Assembly (NCBI GenBank): GCA_029959085.1
Contig: JARWIR010000003.1
Location: 32,131,505 to 32,195,504 of the forward strand
DNA length: 64,000 nucleotides
DNA from: Nemophila menziesii
Lineage: Eukaryota > Streptophyta > Magnoliopsida > Boraginales > Hydrophyllaceae
Direction of reading: 5' to 3'
Of this stretch, positions 49,754-60,699 are shown one piece after another. The position numbers and the translations under genes were made by a program. A model generated the notes under the pieces. It did no database searches and was not told the DNA's origin. It saw only the letters and a list, made by a program, of their open reading frames with translations. Each line of letters begins with the position of its first letter. Position 1 is the first letter of the stretch.

Positions 49754-50458
49754 TTCTTTTGTAATGAACTTTTGTTTTTATCATGTATTAAGCTTTAGTA
49801 CTTTTTGATTGGTTCATTTACGAAGTACTTATAGTGTTTTTTTTTGTTATATGCAGTCAATGCTCAGAACTTTTTCTGAGTCCATGGCTTTTGCTCAGAA
49901 CTCTTTCTGAGTCCATGGCACATGCTCAGAACTCTTTACTTAGGGTTTTTTACAATGAACTTTTCATAGTCTGATATACATACTCAGAACATTTCTGAGT
50001 TCTTGACTTTATGCTCAGAACTTTTTACTTAGGGGGTTTATACAATGAACCTTTTTTACATTTTTCTGATATACATACTCAGAACATTTCTGAGTTTATG
50101 GCTTATGCTCAGAACTTTTTACTTAGCATTTTTTATTGATTTTATTGCGTTTTTGTCGCTTGTTAAGACTTTTCCTGAGTTTTATCCTATACTTTGCTTT
50201 TTTTGTTGATTACATTTTCTATACTTTGTTGATTTAGAGTTCTAATAGCATCAATTACATCAATTTAACCATAAACATACAAGTACGATAAAATACGATA
50301 AAGATTAGTTCAAACAAAATATTACATCATCAAAGTACTGAGTTTTGGATGACAAAATTCTCCAACAAAAGTTTATAGTGAATGACAAAAGTTTCTGACA
50401 AAAGTTTAGCATGATTAAAGTTTTGAGTTTACATGAAAAGATTAAAAAGTAGTGATTT
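49754..50458. repeat. Region between the convergent genes with motif in both directions
   Basis: 49854-50140 has about seven plus-strand copies, mostly TGCTCAGAACT(C/T)TTT, in a larger repeated unit of about 100 bp (ACTTAGGG...ATACATACTCAGAAC). From about 50330 leftward-gene copies appear as AAAGTACTGAGTTTT and weaker variants. The switch of orientation occurs at the meeting point of the two genes. Confidence 0.75.
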
Positions 50459-53400
50459 TCAACCGCAACTGATCCTCTGAGAAAACTGATTATGGCGTAA
50501 CAATTTACTCACAATCTCGGCCCTCATTGAATTTACCACACTCTGTTTGATTGGGTGGCTCGAGAATTTTCCTTCCTTATAGAATTTCTTTGCCCATATT
50601 AGAACAAAGACACCACAATCTAAACTTCCCTGTTGTTGCTGAGGCGATTCCATGTGAAATAGTTTGTATACTTCTCCTGGGTTTTGATTATTCGCCTTGA
50701 GCACCGAATCCACTAGGTAATCTCGATATCTTTTTGCAGCCATTTCTGTCTTTAAACCTATCGACCCTTCGCCTTTATTGCATATCGAGTTGTAGTGGTT
50801 GAAGGTACAATACTGCCTGTCATACACCATCAAGCTCCAATGGCTTCCACTCTGACCGTCTTTTACGAAAATTGGCAGAAGCGTATAATCGAACTCCTTG
50901 CAGTTCCTAGCAAAAGCTTCCTTTACCAATATATTCTTTGACTCTTCCATATCCCGTTCAATGTATTGCTGTTAAAAAAATTAAAAAAAACAATACAATT
51001 ATCAATTATAGTAGTTTACTTTATTAAAACTATTCTTTTTATGTAATTGCATATGATTCACTTACGTAGCATTCTGTGTTTTGATACGTAACTCTGTGTA
51101 GAAGACCTGTCTTTCCATCACCAAAATCTTCATCTATCATGAAAAGCATAGCTTCAAGTACCTGAGATTTTTACAAAAGGTTCTGAGTTTGCATGACAAA
51201 AGTCCTGAGTTTGCACTCAACAATAGTTCTGAGTTTTCAACTATACCCATGGTTCTGCTGAGTATATATGAAATACTCAGAACTTTTTGTTGAGTGTTGT
51301 TTTGTTTAACTTGGTGAGAATTCATACCTCAGATGGCAATGCACATCTGTGTGCAACATTCAGTGCTTCGTTTCCCGATACAGCAATTGCATCTTTCGCC
51401 CATACTGCGTCAATTCGCTGCTTTTTCGTCTTATTGATCAACCAATCATGATCTGCTTTGTTTGCAACACTCTTATAGAACCATTTCGGACCTTTATACT
51501 CTTCTACCATGACCTGCTTGCCCTTGTCCTGCTTCTCGAGTGGCTTCTCCATTTTTGTCTGATTTGGCTGTTCATCATCGTCCTGTGTTGCACTCAGAAG
51601 ATCGAATCGTGGTTGCGATGATCCGATTTCTTCAGGCTTTGTTCTAGTCTTGACAAGTTTCGCAGGTTTTTTCTCTCGTAATGTTATTCTCTTCCTTTTC
51701 TCTGCTACTTTAGCCGGTTGATCTTCCACAATATCAGTGTAAGCGATTTTTACAGATCGCTTATTTAACTTTACATTCCGGGTAATCGATCCCGGAGTAT
51801 ATTTTCGATATTCTTTCCTTGTCTCTTGTTTGTTGCTTGGTCCCGCAACTGTCTGACTCGCGGTCCCCTGGTTTTCTTCACACGCCATCTTCACCACACC
51901 ATCGAGTTTAACCTCCTCCTCCCGACTCATAACCTGATCTCCCTCCCCGTCTTTTTTCTCCTCATCTTCTTCTTCCACTTCAACCTCCCCTCTTATCACC
52001 ATCTTGTTAATTTCTTGGAGCGATGCGATCTCTTGTTTGAGTTTTTTATTTTGTTCTTCTATCTCCAAAGCTCCATTCACAATAGATTCCTGTCCATCCT
52101 CCATTATTTTATATTCATTTTCTATTTGTCCGAGTCTATTGCTCAGATTCTCGTTCTCTTCAACGAGTCTATTTTTTTCTTTTTTCAGATTAAGGTTCTC
52201 CGTTTCCTGTGATTCACACTTGTTTTTAGTCTCCTTCAATTCTTCTACAACTGATTCCAGCCTCCTGCTCAGTTGTTTGTTATTTTGCTTAAGTTCAACA
52301 TTTTTATTCTCAAACACCTTTAACAACGTATTCTCATTCTCTAGTCTCTGAATCTCCTCTGTCAATCTTTCAATTTCACACACGGCATCATTTATTCTCT
52401 CACGCATGTTCAACACTAAAGGATTCTTCGACCCCGATCCCATCTCTTTTGCGCCACAGGATGTGTATTTTGAAGAGTCCACCTCCTTGTTTTCCGCCAT
52501 TTTGCCTGTTTTAACTCCCTCAGGCTCATCTGTGTTGGCTTTCTTAGACAACTCAGCACTTTCCATCTTCTCGTCTTCACCTCCTTTTGGTGGACCATCT
52601 TCTAACGAGTCCTCCACTACCATCTCCTCTGGATCACTCGGTACATCCGTTTGTCGCTCTTCCTCTTCAACCATCTCATTATTAACCATCTCTTCCCTAT
52701 CAATTTCTTCACCATCCCCATGAGAGTTAAGCCAATCATCCACAGGCTCATCATTCCAATCCTCACGCTCATCATTCCCACCTTCTCCAATAACTTCATT
52801 ATCATCGTCATTTTTATCGTTATCAACCTCAACAGCATCTTTATCAGCACCCTCATCTTCATTTATATCCTCAAGTTCTTGATTAAGAACAACATCATCT
52901 ACATTTACATTACCACACTCAACACCTTGATTAACAACACCAACATCTTGATTATTAACACCAACACCAACACCAACACCTTCATTAGCAGCCTCAACAC
53001 CTTCATTACCACCATCAACAGCTTGATTACCACCCTCAAGCTCAACACCTTCATTACCACCATCAACAGCTTGATTATCCTCAGCATTGTCCTGATTCTG
53101 TACTTCAGCTTCGGGTATTATGGGTACTACAAGCCATTGTTCTTCTTCCTCAGTTGGCTCTAGTTTCCTTCTATGCACCTATAAACATTTACACAACAAA
53201 ATTAACCACTAATATTTTCATACTCAGTAAAATTAAAAAAACATACTATACTTTGTTTACCTTGTCCTCGGTGACCCGAAGTGGGTCTGCCTTTCTAAAG
53301 CCAGTGAAGTAATCCCATTTTAAAATTCTGGGTTTCGCACCTGCATCCCTCAAACAACCGACCTCAACATGCTCATAGTACCATGCCTGCAAGGTTTAAA

Positions 53401-54907
53401 GATAAAGTACTGAGTATAGGCAAAAAGGTTCAGAGTGTTTGAACAATGTTCTGAGCAAGGACAAATTTATATCAAAGTACTACTTACCATAAGTACACAC
53501 AATCCACCCATAACGGAATGCACGTCCTCGAAAGTATTTATCCCCGTCATCGTATCCTCCACAACACCCTTAGCCCAATCGTACTTCCTCATGTTGTGTA
53601 GGTCTTCACACAACTTTAAGAATGGCTTCCTAATATTATAATTTCTAGTTGCAAACAAAAGAGCCGTTACTGTGTACAAGCTCAGTAATATCGCCATATC
53701 CTCCTGAGCTTGCTCAGTAACCGGCCCATCTAGTATCACTTCTATTCTTTCTTCCAGCTTCTTCAGGGTTAATTTTCCCTTTTTCAGATCACCAAAGTTT
53801 TTTGTGTACCATTGACTGTTTTCGTTTAGTTCATCTTCTGTGATTTCAGGCAACTCAACCTTCCCACACTCTATCCCCATAATAATCTTGACTTCTTTCG
53901 CAGTCATTTTCAATCGCTTACCCGCAATGATGAATCTTTGTTGTTCTCTGTCGAAAGTTTCTATAACTTGTCTAGTAACAAGATCGGATTTCTTAAAAAC
54001 CTGGTACTCTTGTCTTTTCTCGAATAAACCCATCCACAGTCGGTGGAATGGTGTCTTGTTGGCTTTCCCGAGAAACTCTACCTTGAATTTGTCATTCTTT
54101 ATTATATTGAACAATCCAACAAGTGTTGATCTATATTGTAGATCAGTCTTTTCCTTGGGTTGCTTTTCCTGCAAAAACATATAGCAGAGCAAATTTTAGT
54201 GAGCATAACAGTTTCTGAGCATTAAAGTTCTGAGCAATACTTTAACATAACATTTCTGGGCATAACACTATGAATAAAGCATGGTGAATATGAACAAAAG
54301 TTCTGAGTATGAGCAAAAGTAATGAGCATGTGTAAAAAGTTCTGAGTATGCGGGGGGGAAAGTTCTGAGTATATGCGTAAAAGTTCTGAGTATGCACAAA
54401 AGTTCTGAGTTTTTTGCCAAAAGTACTGAGTATGCGCAAAAAGTTCTGAGTATTTGCATCTATGATCTCATAAACAACATATTGAGCATAATTATCATCT
54501 TTCATAACATTCTAACTAGTATTATCAACCAAACATCATACAATTTAAATCTTTCTGAGCTTTTAATCTTACTGTTATCAACTAAACTATTCAATTTCAC
54601 TGAGTACGACCAAAATAGGTAATTTTCAATAGAATTTCCTAAAATATACTCAGATTAAAAACAAAATCTAACAGTTCATAAGAAAATCTAACATAATCAG
54701 AACATGCAAAGCCTAATAATCACAATCTAAACATAAAACGTAACATGCACAGAAATTAAACATTCTTATTTTGCTGAGCATTAATCAAAACCTAACATAA
54801 TCCTAAGGTTCGTATTAATGCTCAACAAAATACGAAAAACACAGCAAAAAGGTCTTTAATACCTTTTTATCCTTCTTCGAACTCCTTGCGCGCGATGAAC
54901 TAGCCAT
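50459..54907 (-). CDS. MULE-borne DUF1985-like / coiled-coil / Ulp1-like cysteine protease protein
   Basis: Six exons on the minus strand: 54907-54863, 54168-53488, 53386-53261, 53178-51328, 51161-51066 and 50968-50459. All introns are GT-AG and phase 0, giving 1102 codons without a stop. Residues 16-284 resemble the plant transposon domain DUF1985 (RFIIAGKRLKMTAKEVKIIM, GGLCVLM, AWYYEHVE). Exon 4 encodes a Gly/Asn/Val-Glu repeat, a strongly acidic stretch, a long coiled coil (about residues 540-690) and a basic KRKRITLREKK patch. Residues about 935-1095 form an Ulp1/NEDP1-like C48 peptidase: H976 (SHWSLMVYD), Q1045 and C1051 (QQGSLDCGVFV). The acid residue expected at 993 is Asn (HYNSI). It may remove SUMO or NEDD8-like tags or act without catalysis; role in the element is unknown. 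Domain naming at the N-terminus is less certain than the protease. Confidence 0.88.
54169..54862 (-). repeat. Motif array in intron 1 of the Ulp1-like gene
   Basis: About eleven copies of AAAAGTTCTGAGTAT on the plus strand, i.e. CTCAGAACTTTT in the sense direction of this minus-strand gene, at about 24-bp spacing between 54290 and 54460. Smaller groups lie in its intron 2 (53387-53487) and intron 4 (51162-51327). Confidence 0.85.
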
Positions 54908-55254
54908 TTTTCTGAGTTTAATCAGTAACTCGTCGATTTAATCAGTAATCGACCGTCTATCGCCGCTGTATTGTTGATCGGTGCTCTGCTTTTCCTCAAA
55001 ATGTCGGTTACAGTTCTGAGTTTTGATCGAACGTTGATCGGTTGTTGTTTAGAGATGTTAACGGAGTTCTGAGCGGCGGTTACAGTGGTCACCGGAGTGC
55101 TGAGCGGCGGTTACAGTGGTCACCGGAGTGCTGAGTGTCGCTTCAGTGTCGTGTTAATCAGAGAGAGAAAGTTGCAGAAAGAGAGAGGAGAGAGAGTGTA
55201 ATGTTAGAAGTGTTTTGAGCGGGTAACGAAGAGTCTCTATAATATTTTATGATT
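54908..55254 (-). promoter_or_regulatory. Leader and promoter of the Ulp1-like gene
   Basis: A TATTATAGAG-type box on the minus strand near 55238 lies just inside the right inverted repeat, followed by a C/T-rich leader (55200-55158). The leader carries four to five CTCAG-core words (55015, 55067, 55100, 55130 and 54912), two of them within a 38-bp tandem duplication GGCGGTTACAGTGGTCACCG. Confidence 0.5.
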
Positions 55255-55375
55255 TTTAAATTGTAAGGGTAATAATGACTTTTAGCATTTTTGTGGCCTC
55301 TAAGTAGGAGAGAGAAATTTAGTAGCTTCTATGTGGCACACTAATTTGTCTCAAGACCTCTTGGGTAATTCACCC
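55255..55375 (-). repeat. Right terminal inverted repeat of the MULE
   Basis: Inverted relative of 46221-46360; the end is fixed by the flanking AAATTAAAA duplication at 55376-55384. Confidence 0.8.
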
Positions 55376-55384
55376 AAATTAAAA

Positions 55385-56765
55385 GTATCTATTTATTGCC
55401 CATTAAATATACTATACACATAATTAAACACACATTAAACACTAAATTGAGTAAATTCGATTTTCCCTCTCTTAATTTTACTAACCCAAATTAGATAAAC
55501 TCTCCACTAAAAAAGCTACACGCGTCCAGAAAAAATTCCAAAAGGACCACTTTTGAGTTTTGAGTCTGAGCAATTGCACTAAAAGGAGATATATAAAGCG
55601 TACCCACCGAAGATTTGCCACCAATTTGCCTTCTAGCCAGCTGAAAGATCACTCACACAATATTTATAACTTTATTTTAAATGTTCTGGCCCAAAGACTT
55701 ATTAATTATATCTCTTTTTTGGAACAAAAAAAGAAATTATATCTCCTTTTTTTTTTATGTTCTTATTTAAGTATATCTCAAACATAAAAAAATAATTTAC
55801 TCAAATTAAATCCTACACCCAAACGAAATTATTCCACGCTATCTAATCAGCAGCCTTTCATAAGTGGTACCCACAGATGAAAGTCTCAAAATCTTCCCAT
55901 ATTCTAAGAATTCTACGACACGCGTGCCATTAATCGCGTGGAATTATCAAGAATAGGAATAGAAGCCAAAACCAAATAAAAGACCGAAACCAATTGTTCT
56001 AGTCAGCATCACTTGTTGTGTTGGAGGTGCTTCAGCTAACGGTGACGAAATCTTATTAAACCCCAAACAGGCACTGCTTCGCTCTCTTTATACGTATACA
56101 TATATTCATATATACACGTATAATCTATAGGCGCATAATTCTCAATTATTGGCGTACTTCATATTTTCAATAGCTTTAATTCTATAGTTTCGATATCCAC
56201 CTCTTTGATTCATAATTTCTGTTTTTGTATAGGTAAGAATTATGTTTTTTTTTTCATGATGACCCAGGTCCATTTAGCTGCAATTTTTGTTTATATTTTC
56301 AAATATTATTATTTCCAAATTTAATGGAACGTTTTCATATTCGTATACCTAAACTGACATGTGTTGAAAAGTTTGGTTTTTGTTCTTGATTATGTGTAGT
56401 TGATGCTTTTGCATGCTGTGATAGGATATAGTTTGTTTCTGATGATTATAGCTCGGTGCTACGTTTTAGTTGACTTGAGATACAGTTTGGAAAGCAATAA
56501 GAAGCTTACGTTAATAGTTTATGATTGTAATTAATTAGTTTAGAAATCTAGATATTGAAGTAAAGAAGGAAGATCACTGATCACATCGTATGGAAGGTTA
56601 TTAATTAAATAGGTAGCAAAAATTGTTTGCCCAAAGTGGTTGAACTGAAGCGAAGTGATTTTTCTAGACTAGCTTGATAAATGTTGGATTAAATTGTGAT
56701 TAATCATAGCAATTTGATTATTCTACCTTTTGGCATTTTGCACAGGTATTAACTATCAAGTGAGA
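55385..56765 (+). promoter_or_regulatory. Upstream region, leader and leader intron of the PHR1-like gene
   Basis: No other gene is present. A CACGCGTG-like word lies near 55920 and an ATACGTATAC-rich stretch at 56090-56120 that may hold the core promoter. A 5' noncoding exon ends at ATAG|GTAAGA (about 56232) and the leader intron runs to TTTTGCACAG at 56745. The MULE right end lies about 650 bp upstream of the probable transcription start. Confidence 0.5.
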
Positions 56766-58404
56766 ATGGAGTCACGGCCAGGTTTATATCTCCATAGATC
56801 AAGTCCAACACCATTGAGTAATTACGGAGCATCAGGGGCTTTATCGTCTTCTTTAAATATCCATCCCAACACTTACAAAGAGTTGCCTATATCTATTCCT
56901 TCTCCTATGTTTTCTTCATCATCTTCTGGATTCTCTAATGATTTTCATTCTTCATCCATTACACCTCAAACAATCTATCCAAGACAAGCTCCTATGTTTC
57001 CACACTCCTTAAATAATGGAACTTCATCAACAATACCTCAACATTCTTGTCATTCCTCTGTTCCACAATCCACTCAACAAAGTCATAAACAAATTAGCGG
57101 GACCTGTTGGAGTACAGAGTCATTTTCGGATTTCCTCGATTATCCCTTAAATACCCCTGTACAGAGTACTCGGCTAGAAAATAGTAATAACAGAGATAAT
57201 TCTGTTCCTCCTGAATGGGTTGATCATTTAAGAACCACCAATGATGATTCTTTAAACTCTACTTGGAGTGAACTCTTTGTCGATTCTTATCTTACCGATC
57301 AAGAGCCAAAGGTTCAGTCTTTCTAACAAAATGGAACTTTCTTAAATAATAGGATAATTTTAACGTGTTCTTTATGCTCTCTTTAGGTACAGTATCATGT
57401 GTCTAATCAACCTACAAATTTGTATACGGAGCAGCCTCAAGTATCTCAACATCTACCCTCAGGATCTGGAGATATTTACAATGTTGCCACTCCAGTATCC
57501 TCGTCAACAAAGCAAAGGATGCGTTGGACACCAGAACTTCATGAAGCTTTTGTGGAGGCGGTTAATAAGCTTGGAGGGAGTGAAAGTAATTATTTTTTAC
57601 GCAGTGATATCTAATTAATAACGGAATACTTTGTTAAAAATTAAAATCGTGTTATGAATTACAGGGGCTACTCCGAAGGGTGTGCTTAAAGTAATGAAAG
57701 TTGAGGGTTTAACAATCTATCATGTAAAAAGCCACTTACAGGTACAAATATATATATGTTAAAAGTTTTCACTTCCCTTAATCTGCACAAAAAATATGCA
57801 ATTTACAATTTTTTCTTGGGGATGTAGAAATATCGAACTGCTAGGTATATACCCGAATCATCAGGGTGTTTGGAGAAGAAAACAAACTCAGATGATGAAC
57901 TATCCTCTCTGAATTTGAAAACGTGAGTCTTAATTTATGATTTAATTCTCAAGTACTCAGTTTAAAAGTTGATGTGTGTATATATAACAGGGGTATGGAG
58001 ATAACAGAAGCATTACGATTACAAATGGAAGTTCAGAAGCGTTTGCACGAGCAACTTGAGGTAATATTCCACTATCATGGTTTAGTTTCATTTTAAAGTT
58101 AAAAATTTGTTTCTCTCCTTTCAAAGTTTGTGTTGTTTTATTGCAGATTCAAAGGAATCTACAGGTACGAATAGAGGAACAAGGAAGACAACTTCAAATG
58201 ATGTTTGAGACACAGTACAAGTCTGTCACTGAAGTTCCAAAATCAGACCGTGGGGATACAGATGATGTCACTACTAAAGCCACTGGATCTGTAGACAATT
58301 CTCGAAAAGTAGGAGAGAAGGAGAAGATATCTGAAACTCAAACTATTAAAGATTGTAAAGAAAAGGACGGTGGTGCATCAAAACGTGCTAAAGTAGATCA
58401 ATAA
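56766..58404 (+). CDS. PHR1: PHR1/PHL1-like MYB-CC transcription factor
   Basis: Six coding exons: 56766-57311, 57387-57585, 57665-57741, 57828-57922, 57991-58060 and 58147-58404. All are GT-AG and in phase, giving 414 residues. ATG 56766 ([13 protein letters not shown]) is the first start after the leader-intron acceptor at 56745. PHR1-type factors bind P1BS sites (GNATATNC) as dimers and drive phosphate-starvation genes in the nucleus; SPX proteins restrain them. The N-terminal half is Ser/Thr/Pro-rich with the conserved [14 protein letters not shown] element. The MYB domain spans about residues 218-275 ([20 protein letters not shown], then [20 protein letters not shown] and SHLQKYRTARY). 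The coiled-coil CC domain contains [20 protein letters not shown] and [15 protein letters not shown]. Nothing is broken. PHL1 is an equally possible name. Confidence 0.93.
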
Positions 58405-58609
58405 TCCTTGCTATTACACTTTTACCAAAATATTGTAGGACTGACAAGTCAATACAGAGGAAAAATAATTACTTCATTACAAGTTATAACACATTGAGCT
58501 TTTAGTACATATGTCATAAAATTAACTAGTTAATATCTACTGAAACTATCAAAATAATTCTCTTATTTGGACATGAATGCCTAAGCATAATGGTTTCGTA
58601 CGAGACTAC

Positions 58610-59516
58610 TCATAATAATGTTATGCCACGTCTTTTTCTCTGCTTTCTGCCACGTACTATATTACCAATCCAGTTAAGTTTCCCATATGAGAGCATAAGT
58701 GAACCAATAGCCAATCCAATTATCGTTCCAAATCCATACCCAATTAGAGCAGCATCTAGATCAAACAAACTATTTGAATCTTCTTCTTCTTCTGGATCTT
58801 GTGCTTGATCTTCACACGTATTTGTCAATGGTAATCCACATAAGGCAGAGTTTCCTATGTATGAATCATTTTCAAATGTGTTAAACTGACCACCATGAGG
58901 TATCTGACCAATCAATTCATTATATGAAAGGTTTAACACAGCAAGAAATGTGAGTTGTATCATTGATTTAGGAATTTCTCCGATTATCTGATTTGAAGAA
59001 AGATCTAGTGATTCAAGATTGCTCAATTTTTCTAGGGAAGGTGGGATATTGCCTGCAAAGCTGTTGTACGAAAGGTTAAGAAACCGGAGGGATATAAGTT
59101 TTCCAATAGAACTCGGAATATCTCCTTGGAATTTGTTGCAGGACAAATCTATGGTTCTGAAAAGTCTTAGATTGCGCTCAATCTCATATTCATGTCCCTT
59201 AAATACTGGTGATACAGAAGCTTCATAGTATTCACTTGTATCAGATTTTGTACCGAACGCTTTATCATTAGCACTCATCATAGCTTTGAAATGCTCAAAG
59301 TAGAAAGTAGACAAATGTCCACATAGCTTATTGTTGGCTATGTCAAGAATCTTCAATTTTGGGAATGAAGACTCAGTCTTGAAGCTTTCAACTACACCAT
59401 AAAAATGGTTAGCTCTCAAGATAAGAACTTGAAGATCTGGAAGAGTCTTTGTCCACCTTGGGAATGAATCACTTATCTTATTGTTTCCAATATTCAAAAT
59501 TTCCAACATAGTACAA
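58610..59516 (-). pseudogene. C-terminal part of an LRR receptor-like protein, interrupted by a retrotransposon
   Basis: The minus-strand frame is open from the LTR border at 59516 to the stop at 58610. It encodes the last LRRs of a Cf-9/EIX-type receptor-like protein: a CTMLEILNIGNNKISDSFP repeat, the island region after LCGHLS, then four canonical repeats (LFRTIDLSCNKFQGDIPSS and followers). These are followed by the C-terminal cap ALCGLPLTNTC, an acidic stretch (DPEEEEDSN), one membrane span (GYGFGTIIGLAIGSLMLSYG) and a short basic tail. No kinase follows, as expected for this class of immune or developmental co-receptor. The signal peptide and most repeats are missing because copy B inserted one codon before the Cys. 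It converges with the PHR1-like gene 205 bp away. Confidence 0.9.
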
Positions 59517-60642
59517 TGTTGGCCTAACGTCCTTTTAATCTTGTTTTAATATTTGCCAAATCGTGTTTTAATTACCCCCGAAATAGTGCTTTATACTTGC
59601 CCTAACTTAACACTATTTCTCCTTGTGTTTAACTTGATTTTTCAAGGAAATTAAGTTGGTGGGCCGGCATACCGCCCAAAGGACCGGTATACCGCCGGGA
59701 AAGAGCCGTTGCCCCAACGGTCACAAGCCACGTGGATTTTCCCGTTGACTAGAAGACAAGCATGGCCGGTATACCGCCCATTTCACCGGTATACCGCTCA
59801 GAGGTCAGAATTGCTTATAAAAGGGAGTTTTATCACATCCAAGAAACCACCTCTTACCAATCCAATTCCAATCTTTCTTACACATCAATTAGAGGTCTCA
59901 AGCCAACATAGAATCAATCCAAGCTTGATCAATCAACTTGTCATATCTACTCAATCAAGGAGTTAATCAAAGGAGCTTCAAAATTCAATCAACTCAACAG
60001 AAGTTTTAAGCTTAGAGTTATATCATCTCTTTAGGAGTTTATTAGCAAAGTTGTTTCACCCTTCAAACACTTACATTTATCCTCTTAAGTCTAGTTCTTG
60101 TAATAGATAGATTAAGAGAGAATTAGAGTATCGGGAGTATACTTGGTGTCCTTGTGTTGCGATAGCACAAGAGTTTGTCCTTCGTGGTATCGAAGAGGTT
60201 GTAAGGGTTATTGTGTTCTCGACCCGGTTAAGAGAGACACGGGAGCTTAGTGAAAAGCTTGAAATCCTAAGGAGGCTTCCTTAGGTAGTGGATGTAGGGA
60301 TAACCGAACCACTATACATCGTTGTGTACTTTCTATCCCTACTCTATTTACTTTTCGCACTTTATATGTTTGATTACATGCTAGTATAAATATCGTAATA
60401 ATCTTTACCTAGTTAATCAAACCTATTGTCATCTAGAGTAGTAAGAGATTAGAAACTCGTTTTACTTGTATCACTTATATATCGAACCTCTAGCTTATCC
60501 ATTGTATGATCCCTTAAGAGTTTGATATATTAGTTGACTTAGAAGTTTTCTCTCTAGAACTTATAATTGTCCAAAAGATTTTTAATTAGGCATTAATCTT
60601 ATTAGTAATCCTATTCACCCCCCCCCCCCTCTAGGACTATCA
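59517..60642 (+). repeat. LTR of copy B (1126 bp)
   Basis: It starts TGTTGG and ends CA. A TATAAAA box lies at 59816-59822. U3 (59517-59815) is unrelated to that of copy A but holds four palindromes starting at 59664, 59684, 59766 and 59786 (spacings 20, 82, 20). R-U5 (60086-60642) is almost the same as in copy A, apart from a longer C run at 60617-60629. Confidence 0.88.
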
Positions 60643-60644
60643 AT

Positions 60645-60657
60645 TGGTATCAGAGCC
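60645..60657 (+). other. Primer-binding site for initiator tRNA-Met (copy B)
   Basis: TGGTATCAGAGCC, 2 bp after the LTR end, as in copy A. Confidence 0.9.
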
Positions 60658-60699
60658 TAACTCTACGTGAATAGCTTAATCGTTAGTAGAGTAAACGAT

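Larger units (their letters stand above)
46221..55375. mobile_element. Structurally complete Mutator-like element (MULE) with transposase and Ulp1-like gene
   Basis: The left end begins GAGATTATTACCCAAAGG and the right end, read inward on the minus strand, GGGTGAATTACCCAAGAGG. Similarity of about 60-65 percent continues for about 130 bp, including AGGCCACAAA in both. The element is flanked by a perfect 9-bp direct repeat AAATTAAAA (46212-46220 and 55376-55384), the target duplication length of MULEs. It carries two convergent spliced genes without disabling changes. Combination of a MURA transposase with an Ulp1-like protease is known from plant KAONASHI/CUMULE-type elements. Intact genes and perfect duplication suggest a young, possibly autonomous copy. 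Confidence 0.92.

Noticed and set aside
51826..53163. Long plus-strand ORFs opposite the Ulp1-like gene
   Set aside because: They are antisense shadows of the acidic, coiled-coil exon 4; Phe/Ser/Ile-rich with no family likeness.
54290..54460. CRISPR-like regular short repeats
   Set aside because: Eukaryotic nuclear context, degenerate units with no distinct spacers, and an orientation tied to introns.
56730..56765. PHR1-like start at 56730
   Set aside because: The first residues would be encoded by intron sequence before the CACAG acceptor at 56745; ATG 56766 is in the exon and matches family N-termini.
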